In this document: positions 28,197 through 34,084 of the stretch, one piece after another | Layout: every line of letters begins with the position of its first letter | Position numbering within the stretch: position 1 is the first letter of the stretch | DNA from: Puniceicoccaceae bacterium | GTDB lineage: Bacteria; Verrucomicrobiota; Verrucomicrobiia; Opitutales; Coraliomargaritaceae | Reading direction: 5' to 3' | Assembly (NCBI GenBank): GCA_007692545.1 | Contig: REBV01000216.1 | Location: forward strand, 1 to 34,084 | DNA: 34,084 bases | Notes under the pieces: generated by a model | What the model saw: the letters and a program-made list of their open reading frames with translations, nothing else | The model's database searches: none | Told to the model about the DNA's origin: nothing | Translations under genes and position numbers: made by a program

Positions 28197-28622
28197 TTAC
28201 TTTGCTGGTTCGGAATAAAGTGTCGAAACGCTGGAAAGGTCGGCCAGTTTTTGGGTGGTGCGCTCGAGGCGGCTGGCCAGAGTTTTCATGATTTTTACAG
28301 CGATTTCGGGGTGATCCTGGACCAGCGTTTCCAAATTTTCGGTCTCAAAGCGTATCACCTTTGTTTCGCTCCGGGCACGAATTGTGCAGGTGCGCGGGCT
28401 GTTCAGGATGTCGCCGATCTCTCCAAAGACAGTGCCCGGATAAATCAGCACGTTCAGTAGCATGCCGTCCTTTAAAACTTCGACGGCCCCTTTTTCCAGG
28501 ACGTAGAAGCCTTTGCTCGGGCTGCCTTGTTTGATGATGGTTTCTCCGACGCGAAAAGTTTCCTCTTTTTCCATGAGGAGATTTAGACACTGAATGTTCC
28601 AATAGACAAGCGTATCTTTCAC
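28197..28622 (-). CDS. Cyclic-nucleotide-binding-domain protein
   Basis: The 141-residue protein is essentially one cNMP-binding domain: FRVGETIIKQGSPSKGFYVL, EKGAVEVLKDG, PGTVFGEIGDILNSPRTCTI and RARSETKVIRFETENLETL. The phosphate-binding cassette has GEIGDILNSPRTCTIRA, in which Arg and Thr are at the expected places. No DNA-binding or output domain follows, so it may act through a partner protein. The ORF begins with GTG at 28622. The ATG at 28574 is an alternative and neither has a clear ribosome site. It is divergent from the LysM lipoprotein gene. Confidence 0.85.
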   Translation of the reverse strand: MKDTLVYWNIQCLNLLMEKEETFRVGETIIKQGSPSKGFYVLEKGAVEVLKDGMLLNVLIYPGTVFGEIGDILNSPRTCTIRARSETKVIRFETENLETLVQDHPEIAVKIMKTLASRLERTTQKLADLSSVSTLYSEPAK

Positions 28623-28675
28623 TGGCCCGGCGAATTACATTGACGGACTTCGGAGCGGTTTTAACACATTGAAAT

Positions 28676-29476
28676 ATGCCACGCATACTATCCATATTCG
28701 GTTTTGTTGTCTTCGCCTGGGTGATAGTTGGGTGCTCGCCACAGGGAGTTGAGGTCGTCAGCGAGACGGATGAGCGGCAGTATCGCCTGGGGCAGGATTA
28801 CAAAAACCAGGGGCGGATGGAAGAGGCCCTGGGGGCCTTTCAGCGGGTCATCGATGCACGGCGCGATGCTCCGGAGTCGCATCTGGAAGCGGGTTATATT
28901 TACCTGCGGACCTTGAAAGACCCGATACGGGCGATTTATCATTTCGACCGCTATTTGCAGCATAAACCACAGTCGCCCCAAGCCAGACAGGTACGCCAGT
29001 TGATCGAAACCGCACAAAAGGAATTTGCCCGTCAGTTGCCGGCACGGCCCTATGAGGGGGAGTTGGACCGAATCGATATGATGGATCTGGTTAAGTCGTT
29101 GAAAGAGGAAAATGACAGCCTAAAGCGGGACTTGATCTCGGCCACGGCTCGGGTGGAGCAGTTGGAAAATGTGCTGGGTCAGGCTCGACGCTCCACTCAG
29201 GTGTCCTCCCAGACCAGCAATGTGGCGGTGGCTCCACCCCGGGTTCAGTCGCAGCCGACCCAGCCTGCGGCTTCGATTCGGGAGTCCAGTGCGCAGGCAC
29301 CCCGCCCGAGTGATGCGCCGCGAAGCTATACCGTGCAATCGGGCGATACGCTGAGTGCAATCAGTAACCGCTTCTATGGTACACCTTCCCGCTGGATCGA
29401 TATTTATCAGGCCAATCGAGACCGTCTCTCCAGTGAGAGTGCGTTGCGTGTGGGCCAGGAAATCCGCATCCCCTAG
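28676..29476 (+). CDS. Lipoprotein with TPR, coiled coil and C-terminal LysM
   Basis: The protein has 266 residues. The signal and lipobox are visible in FGFVVFAWVIVGCSPQG. Residues 35-110 look like two TPR units (RLGQDYKNQGRMEEALGAFQ, then HLEAGYIYLRTLKDPIRAIY). A coiled coil (LVKSLKEENDSLKRDLISAT) and a Ser/Gln/Pro linker follow. A LysM domain (YTVQSGDTLSAISNRFYG, then LRVGQEIRIP) ends the protein. LysM binds peptidoglycan, so the protein probably links the outer membrane to the wall, perhaps in division or envelope assembly. It is followed 58 bp later by the desulfurase-like gene. Confidence 0.88.
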   Translation: MPRILSIFGFVVFAWVIVGCSPQGVEVVSETDERQYRLGQDYKNQGRMEEALGAFQRVIDARRDAPESHLEAGYIYLRTLKDPIRAIYHFDRYLQHKPQSPQARQVRQLIETAQKEFARQLPARPYEGELDRIDMMDLVKSLKEENDSLKRDLISATARVEQLENVLGQARRSTQVSSQTSNVAVAPPRVQSQPTQPAASIRESSAQAPRPSDAPRSYTVQSGDTLSAISNRFYGTPSRWIDIYQANRDRLSSESALRVGQEIRIP

Positions 29477-29534
29477 TGCTGCCTTTGTCAGGTTTCGTTT
29501 GCCGTGGTGGGCGAAGCGGTTATTTTGAATACTG

Positions 29535-30683
29535 ATGAGTAGACTTTATTTCGACCACAATGCGACGACCCCGCTTTGCCCGGAGGCCAAGGCTGCGTGG
29601 TTGGAAGTGGTGGATACGCATTGGATGAATCCATCCAGCCCGTATCGGGCCGCCGCTGCAGTCCAAGTGCGTCTTGAGGCGGCCCGTGCCGAATTGGCTG
29701 ATTTGTGTCAGGTGGAAGCGGAGCGGCTGGTCTTTTGCTCGGGGGCGACGGAGGCCAATAATGTGGTCTTCCGTCACTGGGCGCAGCGCCTGCCGGCGTC
29801 GGGTCGCGTCGGCTTAAGTCCGGTCGAGCATCCCAGTGTGCTGGAAGCGGCTAAGCACTACTTTGGGGAGCGCATCGAATACCTCCCGGTGGATGCAGCT
29901 GGGCGGGTGGACATGGCGGTCCTGGAAAAGCGCTTGGGCGCAGGGGGCTTGGCCGCAGTATCCATCATGGCGGCCAATAATGAAACCGGCGTTTTGCAGG
30001 CTTGGCCCGAGGCCGCGCAGCTCTGTCGGCGGGCGGGTGTGCCGTATCACTGCGATGCCTCCCAGTGGGTCGGCAAGCAGCCCATGACGGGTATGGGGGC
30101 GGGGCACTACGTGTCGGGTTGTGCGCACAATTTCGGTGGACCCAAAGGGGTGGGTTTTTTGATATTGCCGAGCCAGGGGGACCCCTGCCGGATCACTTTT
30201 GGGGGTGGTCAGGAATACGGGCATCGGGCCGGGACTGAGGATGTGGCCGGCGTGCTCGCTATGTTGGCGGCTCTGCGCGCGGCGAAACCACAGGCGACGA
30301 CCGCCCGGGATGCATTCATTGCGGAAATCACCCAGCGGGTTGCGGGCACGCAGGTGTTGGGTGAGGGTGCTGAGCACTTGTGGAATACGGTCGCTCTGGT
30401 CATGCCGGAATTTTCCAGCACCCGCTGGGTGCGCGCCCTCGAAAAGGCGGGCTGCTGGCTATCGTCCGGTTCGGCCTGCTCGACCGGGCATGCTTCAGTC
30501 TCGCACGTCTTGTTGGCGATGGGCCTGGATGCCGCCGTGGCCGGGCGCGTGCTGCGTGTTAGCTCTGGCTTCGAGACGAGCCGAGCGGATTGGCAGGCCC
30601 TGGCCGAGGCTTTTACGGGGGCATATCAAAGCCTGCGGGAGGCGGACGCAGCGTCGCCGTCCAAGGTGATTTCCATCGACTGA
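29535..30683 (+). CDS. Cysteine desulfurase homologue lacking the PLP lysine
   Basis: The 382-residue class V aminotransferase resembles NifS/IscS over its whole length. Present are YFDHNATTPL, FCSGATEANN, SPVEHPSVLEAA (His stacking on PLP), NNETGVLQAW, CDASQWVGK and the active-site Cys in LSSGSACSTGHAS. At the Schiff-base position the family has S-x-HK-x-x-GPKG, whereas here residues 196-204 read CAHNFGGPK. The catalytic Lys is therefore Asn199 (codon AAT). It could not form the usual internal aldimine, so it may be an inactive or repurposed paralogue, or the base may be a sequencing error. It ends 15 bp before recF. Confidence 0.9.
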   Translation: MSRLYFDHNATTPLCPEAKAAWLEVVDTHWMNPSSPYRAAAAVQVRLEAARAELADLCQVEAERLVFCSGATEANNVVFRHWAQRLPASGRVGLSPVEHPSVLEAAKHYFGERIEYLPVDAAGRVDMAVLEKRLGAGGLAAVSIMAANNETGVLQAWPEAAQLCRRAGVPYHCDASQWVGKQPMTGMGAGHYVSGCAHNFGGPKGVGFLILPSQGDPCRITFGGGQEYGHRAGTEDVAGVLAMLAALRAAKPQATTARDAFIAEITQRVAGTQVLGEGAEHLWNTVALVMPEFSSTRWVRALEKAGCWLSSGSACSTGHASVSHVLLAMGLDAAVAGRVLRVSSGFETSRADWQALAEAFTGAYQSLREADAASPSKVISID

Positions 30684-30698
30684 TTGCAAGCCGAACCG

Positions 30699-31775
30699 AT
30701 GCGCATTCTCAATCTACGCTTACAGAACTTCCGCAATGTCGAATTTGCCGAACTGGCGTTGACGGGTGATCGCCACTTTCTTCTCGGTCAAAACGGGCAG
30801 GGTAAGTCGAACGTGCTGGAGGCCCTGGGCCTGATCACGGCTCTGCGCTCTTTCCGGACCCAGACGCTGTCGGTCCTGGCGCGCAAGGGGCAGGCGGAAT
30901 ATGCCCTGGCCTATGAACTGGAGCACGAGATCGAGGGCCGCACCTCCCTTGAAATTCGCGCCGGGCGCGGGGGGCGGCAGGTGCAGATCGACGGCGAAAA
31001 AGTGACCCGGCTGGTTGATTTTATCGGCCGTTTTCCGGTGGTCACGTTATGCTCCGGCGACATTATGCTCCTGCGCGGAAGCCCGGCCGAGCGCCGGCGC
31101 TTTATGGACCTAAGCCTGTCCGTAGTCAGCCGCCCTTACTACCTCGCGCTGCGGGATTTCCACCGTGGCATCGCGGAGCGCAATCGCCTCCTGAAAAAGG
31201 GCGGGAGTGCTGCCGAGTTTTCTGCCTTCGAGGCTGAGATTGCTCCGCATGCCGCCCGGATTGCCGCCTTTCGCACGACGGGGATGGCGCATTTTCGCCG
31301 GGTGCTGGGGGAGGTCTATAATGAAATCGCTGAGGCTGAGGAGGGCCCGGAGCTGGTGTTTAAACCGAACGTGGACGCAAGCGATACAGAGGCCTACCTG
31401 CGCCTGTTGCGCGATGGTCGGGAGCGCGACCGCATCCTGGGGGCCACTCAGCGTGGCCCGCACCGGGATGACTTTAGCCTCGCGTTGACCGTGGGTGGCG
31501 CCCGCGAATACGCCTCAGACGGCCAGCAACGCGGACTCTGCGTGGCCCTGCGTATCGCGCAGGCCAGCTACTACCGCGAGCAGCTCGGCCGAGTACCGGT
31601 CCTTTTAGCCGACGATGTCCTGGGAGAGTTGGACCCTGTCCGCCGGGAGGGGTTCTGGCGGGCCTGCCCGCAAGATGTGCAGATTATTGCCAGCGGCACC
31701 GAGTTGCCAGTGGACTCGGTCAACTGGGTCGTGAATTCTGTGGCCGGCGGCTGCGTTCAAAGATGCACGCGATGA
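30699..31775 (+). CDS. recF: DNA repair and recombination protein RecF
   Basis: The protein has 358 residues from the ATG at 30699 (MRILNLRLQNFRNVEFAEL). The TTG at 30684 used in the track is less likely. Walker A is LLGQNGQGKSNVLEAL, the ABC signature region is ASDGQQRGLCVALR and Walker B is VLLADDVLGELDPVRR. RecF loads RecA at single-strand gaps with RecO and RecR. The length is normal. It is not beside dnaA/dnaN in this window. Its last 19 bp overlap the tail of hipA on the other strand. Confidence 0.95.
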   Translation: MRILNLRLQNFRNVEFAELALTGDRHFLLGQNGQGKSNVLEALGLITALRSFRTQTLSVLARKGQAEYALAYELEHEIEGRTSLEIRAGRGGRQVQIDGEKVTRLVDFIGRFPVVTLCSGDIMLLRGSPAERRRFMDLSLSVVSRPYYLALRDFHRGIAERNRLLKKGGSAAEFSAFEAEIAPHAARIAAFRTTGMAHFRRVLGEVYNEIAEAEEGPELVFKPNVDASDTEAYLRLLRDGRERDRILGATQRGPHRDDFSLALTVGGAREYASDGQQRGLCVALRIAQASYYREQLGRVPVLLADDVLGELDPVRREGFWRACPQDVQIIASGTELPVDSVNWVVNSVAGGCVQRCTR

Positions 31776-33052
31776 CTCTGCCCAATCGGCTCGATCCAGC
31801 TCTCCGTGACGCCGGCTCGTCCGGCATATTCGGGCCATTGCCTGACCGCCTGGCTGACTTCGGTATAAATGCGGCGGGCGGTGCCTCGTTTGAGCAGGGC
31901 CTGCTGGGCAGTGGCTTCGAGGTCGGTCAGGGTGAAGTGGTCGCGCTTGCCGTTGACTGACATCTGGTGCCGAGCGGTCCAGTCTCCGTCCGGATTGTAA
32001 CTAAAGGTCACATCATAGGCGGGGGCGAGGGCCCACTGGCCGGCCTGGTTCATCAGGAAGGCGATGTTCTTGACGTGATCGTCCTGGTTGCGCGCGACGA
32101 TGTTAAAGACCATGCGGCGGAACTGCGCTTCGACCGAATCGGCGGCTAGGCCCAGTTGGCGCATCGTGAGGAAGGCCTGCTCGTAGCTGTGTGCTCCGGC
32201 GGCATTGAAGTCGTAGTGGGCGAGTGCGCCCAGGCTCTGCATGTGCAGCTTGCTGCCATCGGGGCGGCGGTCGAAGCGCTTAGTCATGAAATGGCGGCGG
32301 CCATTCTCCTCCAGCAGACGGCATTCGCTCATCTGGATGCCCGCCGCCTTGGCCATCAGGTAGTAGGCATACTCGACTGCACCATAGCCTTGGGGGTCTT
32401 CCAGCTCTTTATCCCGATTGCCCGATACCCCGTCGAATTTGAGTAGCCAATATTCGAAAAAAGAGTCGCTCTCAATCTGCCCGGAGCGCACTTCATTGGT
32501 TTCCCGGTTCCAGGCGATGATCGCCTTGGCCCGGGCACCACCCGCCGAAGTGCCGACCCGCAGGATGTCTTTCAGGGCACTTTCCCGTTTGCCGCTGGCA
32601 AAACTGCCCTGGAGATTTTTACGCTGACTGAGAATTTCCGTCGCCAGTGAGACCAGGGCATCGATCTCAATTTTTCGGGCCTGGGCTGGGCGTGGTCCGA
32701 GGCCCGGGCTGAACTCCAGCGCCCCCATGCCGCGCTTCCCGATATAACAAAGCCGCTCGACCGGATTGAAGTCGGCGGGGCGCCGCCCTTGAGCGGCCAG
32801 CCAACTGTCAATCAAGGCATGACCAAACTTGTCCGGCAGAGAGTCGGCGACCAGACCCGGCAAACCGGAAAATGTCTCTCTCGGCAAATTAGGAAATCGG
32901 TAGATGTCTTGACGTAAAGGCATTTGTAGGGGTGCGACTTCGATCCCGCTCTCGATAAAGTCTTCGGCATATTGGAAGGCGGCGCAGCGACTGGCCGCAT
33001 CCCAACGGATGGCACCGATCCGGCGCCCCCAAAGTTGGATATCGGCTAACAT
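31757..33052 (-). CDS. hipA: HipA-type toxin kinase
   Basis: The protein has 431 residues, close to E. coli HipA (440). The N-terminal HipA_N part includes LPDKFGHALIDSWLAAQGR. The kinase core has VGTSAGGARAKAIIAW (ATP loop), EYWLLKFDGV, HFMTKRFDR, the catalytic segment FNIVARNQDDHVKNIAFLM and the metal-binding ALAPAYDVTFSYNPDG. HipA kinases phosphorylate tRNA synthetases and halt translation. The hipB-like antitoxin gene lies 51 bp upstream. All catalytic residues seem intact. The gene end overlaps recF by 19 bp in opposite orientation. Confidence 0.93.
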   Translation of the reverse strand: MLADIQLWGRRIGAIRWDAASRCAAFQYAEDFIESGIEVAPLQMPLRQDIYRFPNLPRETFSGLPGLVADSLPDKFGHALIDSWLAAQGRRPADFNPVERLCYIGKRGMGALEFSPGLGPRPAQARKIEIDALVSLATEILSQRKNLQGSFASGKRESALKDILRVGTSAGGARAKAIIAWNRETNEVRSGQIESDSFFEYWLLKFDGVSGNRDKELEDPQGYGAVEYAYYLMAKAAGIQMSECRLLEENGRRHFMTKRFDRRPDGSKLHMQSLGALAHYDFNAAGAHSYEQAFLTMRQLGLAADSVEAQFRRMVFNIVARNQDDHVKNIAFLMNQAGQWALAPAYDVTFSYNPDGDWTARHQMSVNGKRDHFTLTDLEATAQQALLKRGTARRIYTEVSQAVRQWPEYAGRAGVTESWIEPIGQSHRVHL

Positions 33053-33103
33053 AGTTCTAGGGTTTAGGGTTATGCCAGGGTTCTACGATGCGTTTACCGG
33101 CTT

Positions 33104-33463
33104 TTATTCGGCCCAGGTCCAAGTGCCCTTTGTGCCCTTGGCTTCTTCGGTAGGCGGCTCTTTTCCGCTGGCTCGCTGGCGCAGGCGACCTTGCAGTTTG
33201 AGCATTTGCATGGGGCTCGGTGTGGGTTCCGGGATGAGCTGGTCGAGCTGCTCGATCATGCCGAGGGCACGCAAGATGCGTAGAAACATATTGAGCTGCG
33301 GCGCTGCCGTCCCGTTTTCCAGCCGTTGCAGAGTGCGCACGCCCACACCAGCCTGGTCGGCTAGATCCGCCTGTGTCAGATCCCGGTCGAGACGGATACG
33401 GGCCAGTCGGCCCCCGATTTCACGGATCACGGTTTCGTCTGTCATCAATCTATCGATCTTCAT
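33104..33463 (-). CDS. hipB: HipB-type XRE-family antitoxin
   Basis: The protein has 119 residues. The Cro/C1-type helix-turn-helix spans about residues 10-65 (RLARIRLDRDLTQADLADQA, then GVGVRTLQRLENGTAAPQLN). A C-terminal extension ends in TWTWAE. In E. coli HipB a C-terminal tail ending in Trp marks the antitoxin for degradation; a similar role here is only a guess. It heads the hipBA operon and an inverted repeat directly overlaps its start codon. Confidence 0.88.
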   Translation of the reverse strand: MKIDRLMTDETVIREIGGRLARIRLDRDLTQADLADQAGVGVRTLQRLENGTAAPQLNMFLRILRALGMIEQLDQLIPEPTPSPMQMLKLQGRLRQRASGKEPPTEEAKGTKGTWTWAE

Positions 33464-33486
33464 TATCTGTATAAAATGACAGATAA
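33463..33486. promoter_or_regulatory. hipBA operator candidate
   Basis: TTATCTGT-N8-ACAGATAA is a perfect 8-bp-arm inverted repeat whose first base is the A of the hipB ATG (minus strand). E. coli HipB binds TATCC-N8-GGATA sites, so the TATC arms and eight-base spacer are similar. A direct repeat TAAAATGACA (33472-33481 and 33503-33512, 31 bp apart) overlaps it and may mark a second site. Confidence 0.6.
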
Positions 33487-33628
33487 ATTTAAAAAATTCA
33501 AGTAAAATGACAAAAATGATGTTTTAGTAAAAAACCGTTAAACGTCTTTAAAGGCACTTAATTTAACAATATTAGAAATAAGCGTCAGTTTAGGCATTTA
33601 GCGAATAGGCGGGGATCGGTCCTTAAAT

Positions 33629-34084
33629 TTAGCGCACGGGTGAGGGTAGTTGCTGGGCGCGGTTGCGGAGACGGTCGAGGGTGGTGGCGTTTTGTCCGGT
33701 TTCGAAACCACTGCCCAGGCTCATGATGGCGCTGGCCAGGAAGTCGTCGATCACGACGGCGTGTTGGCTATCGGTGAGCAGGCCGATGAAGCGACCGTTT
33801 TTTGAAAAAGCGAAGTCGCCCCGCGAGGAGGCGAAATTGGCGAAGAGTTGGCCGAGGGCGGGTCGATCCATTTTGAGGAAGCGCTCACTTTCGGTCAGGC
33901 GGCGGAAGCCGGTGCGGCCGAAATTGCTGGCATCATTTTTGACCAAAACCGCCTCTTCCCAGCGCTCGGGTTGGCGGGCGAGGGGGAAGGTTTCCAGTCC
34001 GGAGGCCTCAACGATGGACTTGGGCAGGGGGACGAAGAGAATGCGCGGATCGGCACTCAGGAAGCCGACCTGGCTGACCGGTAT
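33629..34084 (-). CDS. Hypothetical protein, C-terminal part (runs off the right edge)
   Basis: The minus-strand frame is open from the window edge to the TAG/TAA-side stop at 33629, at least 151 codons. The track start at 33946 is an internal TTG. The visible part begins IPVSQVGFLSADPRILFVPL. It contains WEEAVLVKNDASNFGRTGFR and GDFAFSKNGRFIGLLTDSQH, and ends AQQLPSPVR. The strand-like pattern in FAFSKNGRFIGLLTDSQHAV would fit a trypsin-like or other beta-rich fold, but I cannot assign a family. It is separated from hipB by 165 AT-rich bases. Confidence 0.6.
   Translation of the reverse strand: MPVSQVGFLSADPRILFVPLPKSIVEASGLETFPLARQPERWEEAVLVKNDASNFGRTGFRRLTESERFLKMDRPALGQLFANFASSRGDFAFSKNGRFIGLLTDSQHAVVIDDFLASAIMSLGSGFETGQNATTLDRLRNRAQQLPSPVR

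Overview
The window is high-GC bacterial DNA that mixes housekeeping genes with an unusually dense set of defence and toxin-antitoxin modules. The housekeeping genes are cobalamin-dependent methionine synthase, RecF, a split 5'-nucleotidase, a Bcp-type peroxiredoxin, a LysM lipoprotein and a cysteine-desulfurase-like protein. The split periplasmic 5'-nucleotidase, the DUF2934 protein, the DUF4143 relic and the general codon style fit a Verrucomicrobiota (Opitutae-like) chromosome. That placement is a judgement from gene style, not from a marker gene. No rRNA, tRNA or CRISPR array was seen.

Layout. (1) 1-4716, minus strand: a PLD-nuclease/SNF2-helicase fusion, followed by the N-terminal part of a long Eco57I/type IIG-like DNA methylase that runs off the left edge. 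(2) 4717-7273: a scarred region with a perfect palindrome, a VapBC-type toxin-antitoxin pair, a DUF4143 ATPase tail relic, a DUF2934 protein, and two copies of a 36-bp palindromic intergenic repeat. (3) 7274-9103: a 5'-nucleotidase divided into a Tat-exported metallophosphatase and a lipoprotein carrying the C-terminal domain. (4) 9235-15406: the metH locus. The 3' end of metH is present three times: intact at 11698-11882, as a 185-bp copy at 9917-10101, and as a decayed scrap at 9235-9275. A BglII-like restriction-modification pair sits between the first two copies and an RHH/MazF-like toxin-antitoxin pair between the last two. This looks like repeated cassette capture at one gene end. (5) 15473-16091: an AbrB/PIN toxin-antitoxin pair. 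(6) 16259-26755, all minus strand: a SWIM-SNF2 helicase with an apparent frameshift, then jetA-jetB-jetC-jetD (Wadjet), then a protein built of four repeats resembling homing-endonuclease-associated repeats that overlaps the end of jetD. (7) 27016-28622: a secreted cysteine/lysine-rich repeat protein with a strong terminator, a peroxiredoxin and a cyclic-nucleotide-binding protein. (8) 28676-31775, plus strand: a LysM lipoprotein, a cysteine desulfurase homologue with Asn in place of the PLP lysine, and recF. (9) 31757-33463: a hipBA pair whose hipA overlaps recF tail to tail, with an operator-like inverted repeat at hipB. (10) 33629-34084: a partial gene of unknown function.

How the genes fit together: at least two restriction-modification-type systems, one plasmid-clearing SMC system and four toxin-antitoxin pairs sit between core genes, so this is a defence island interleaved with conserved loci. 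The most original signals are the nested metH 3'-end duplications that delimit defence cassettes, the extended Wadjet operon, and the cysteine desulfurase homologue that lacks its Schiff-base lysine.
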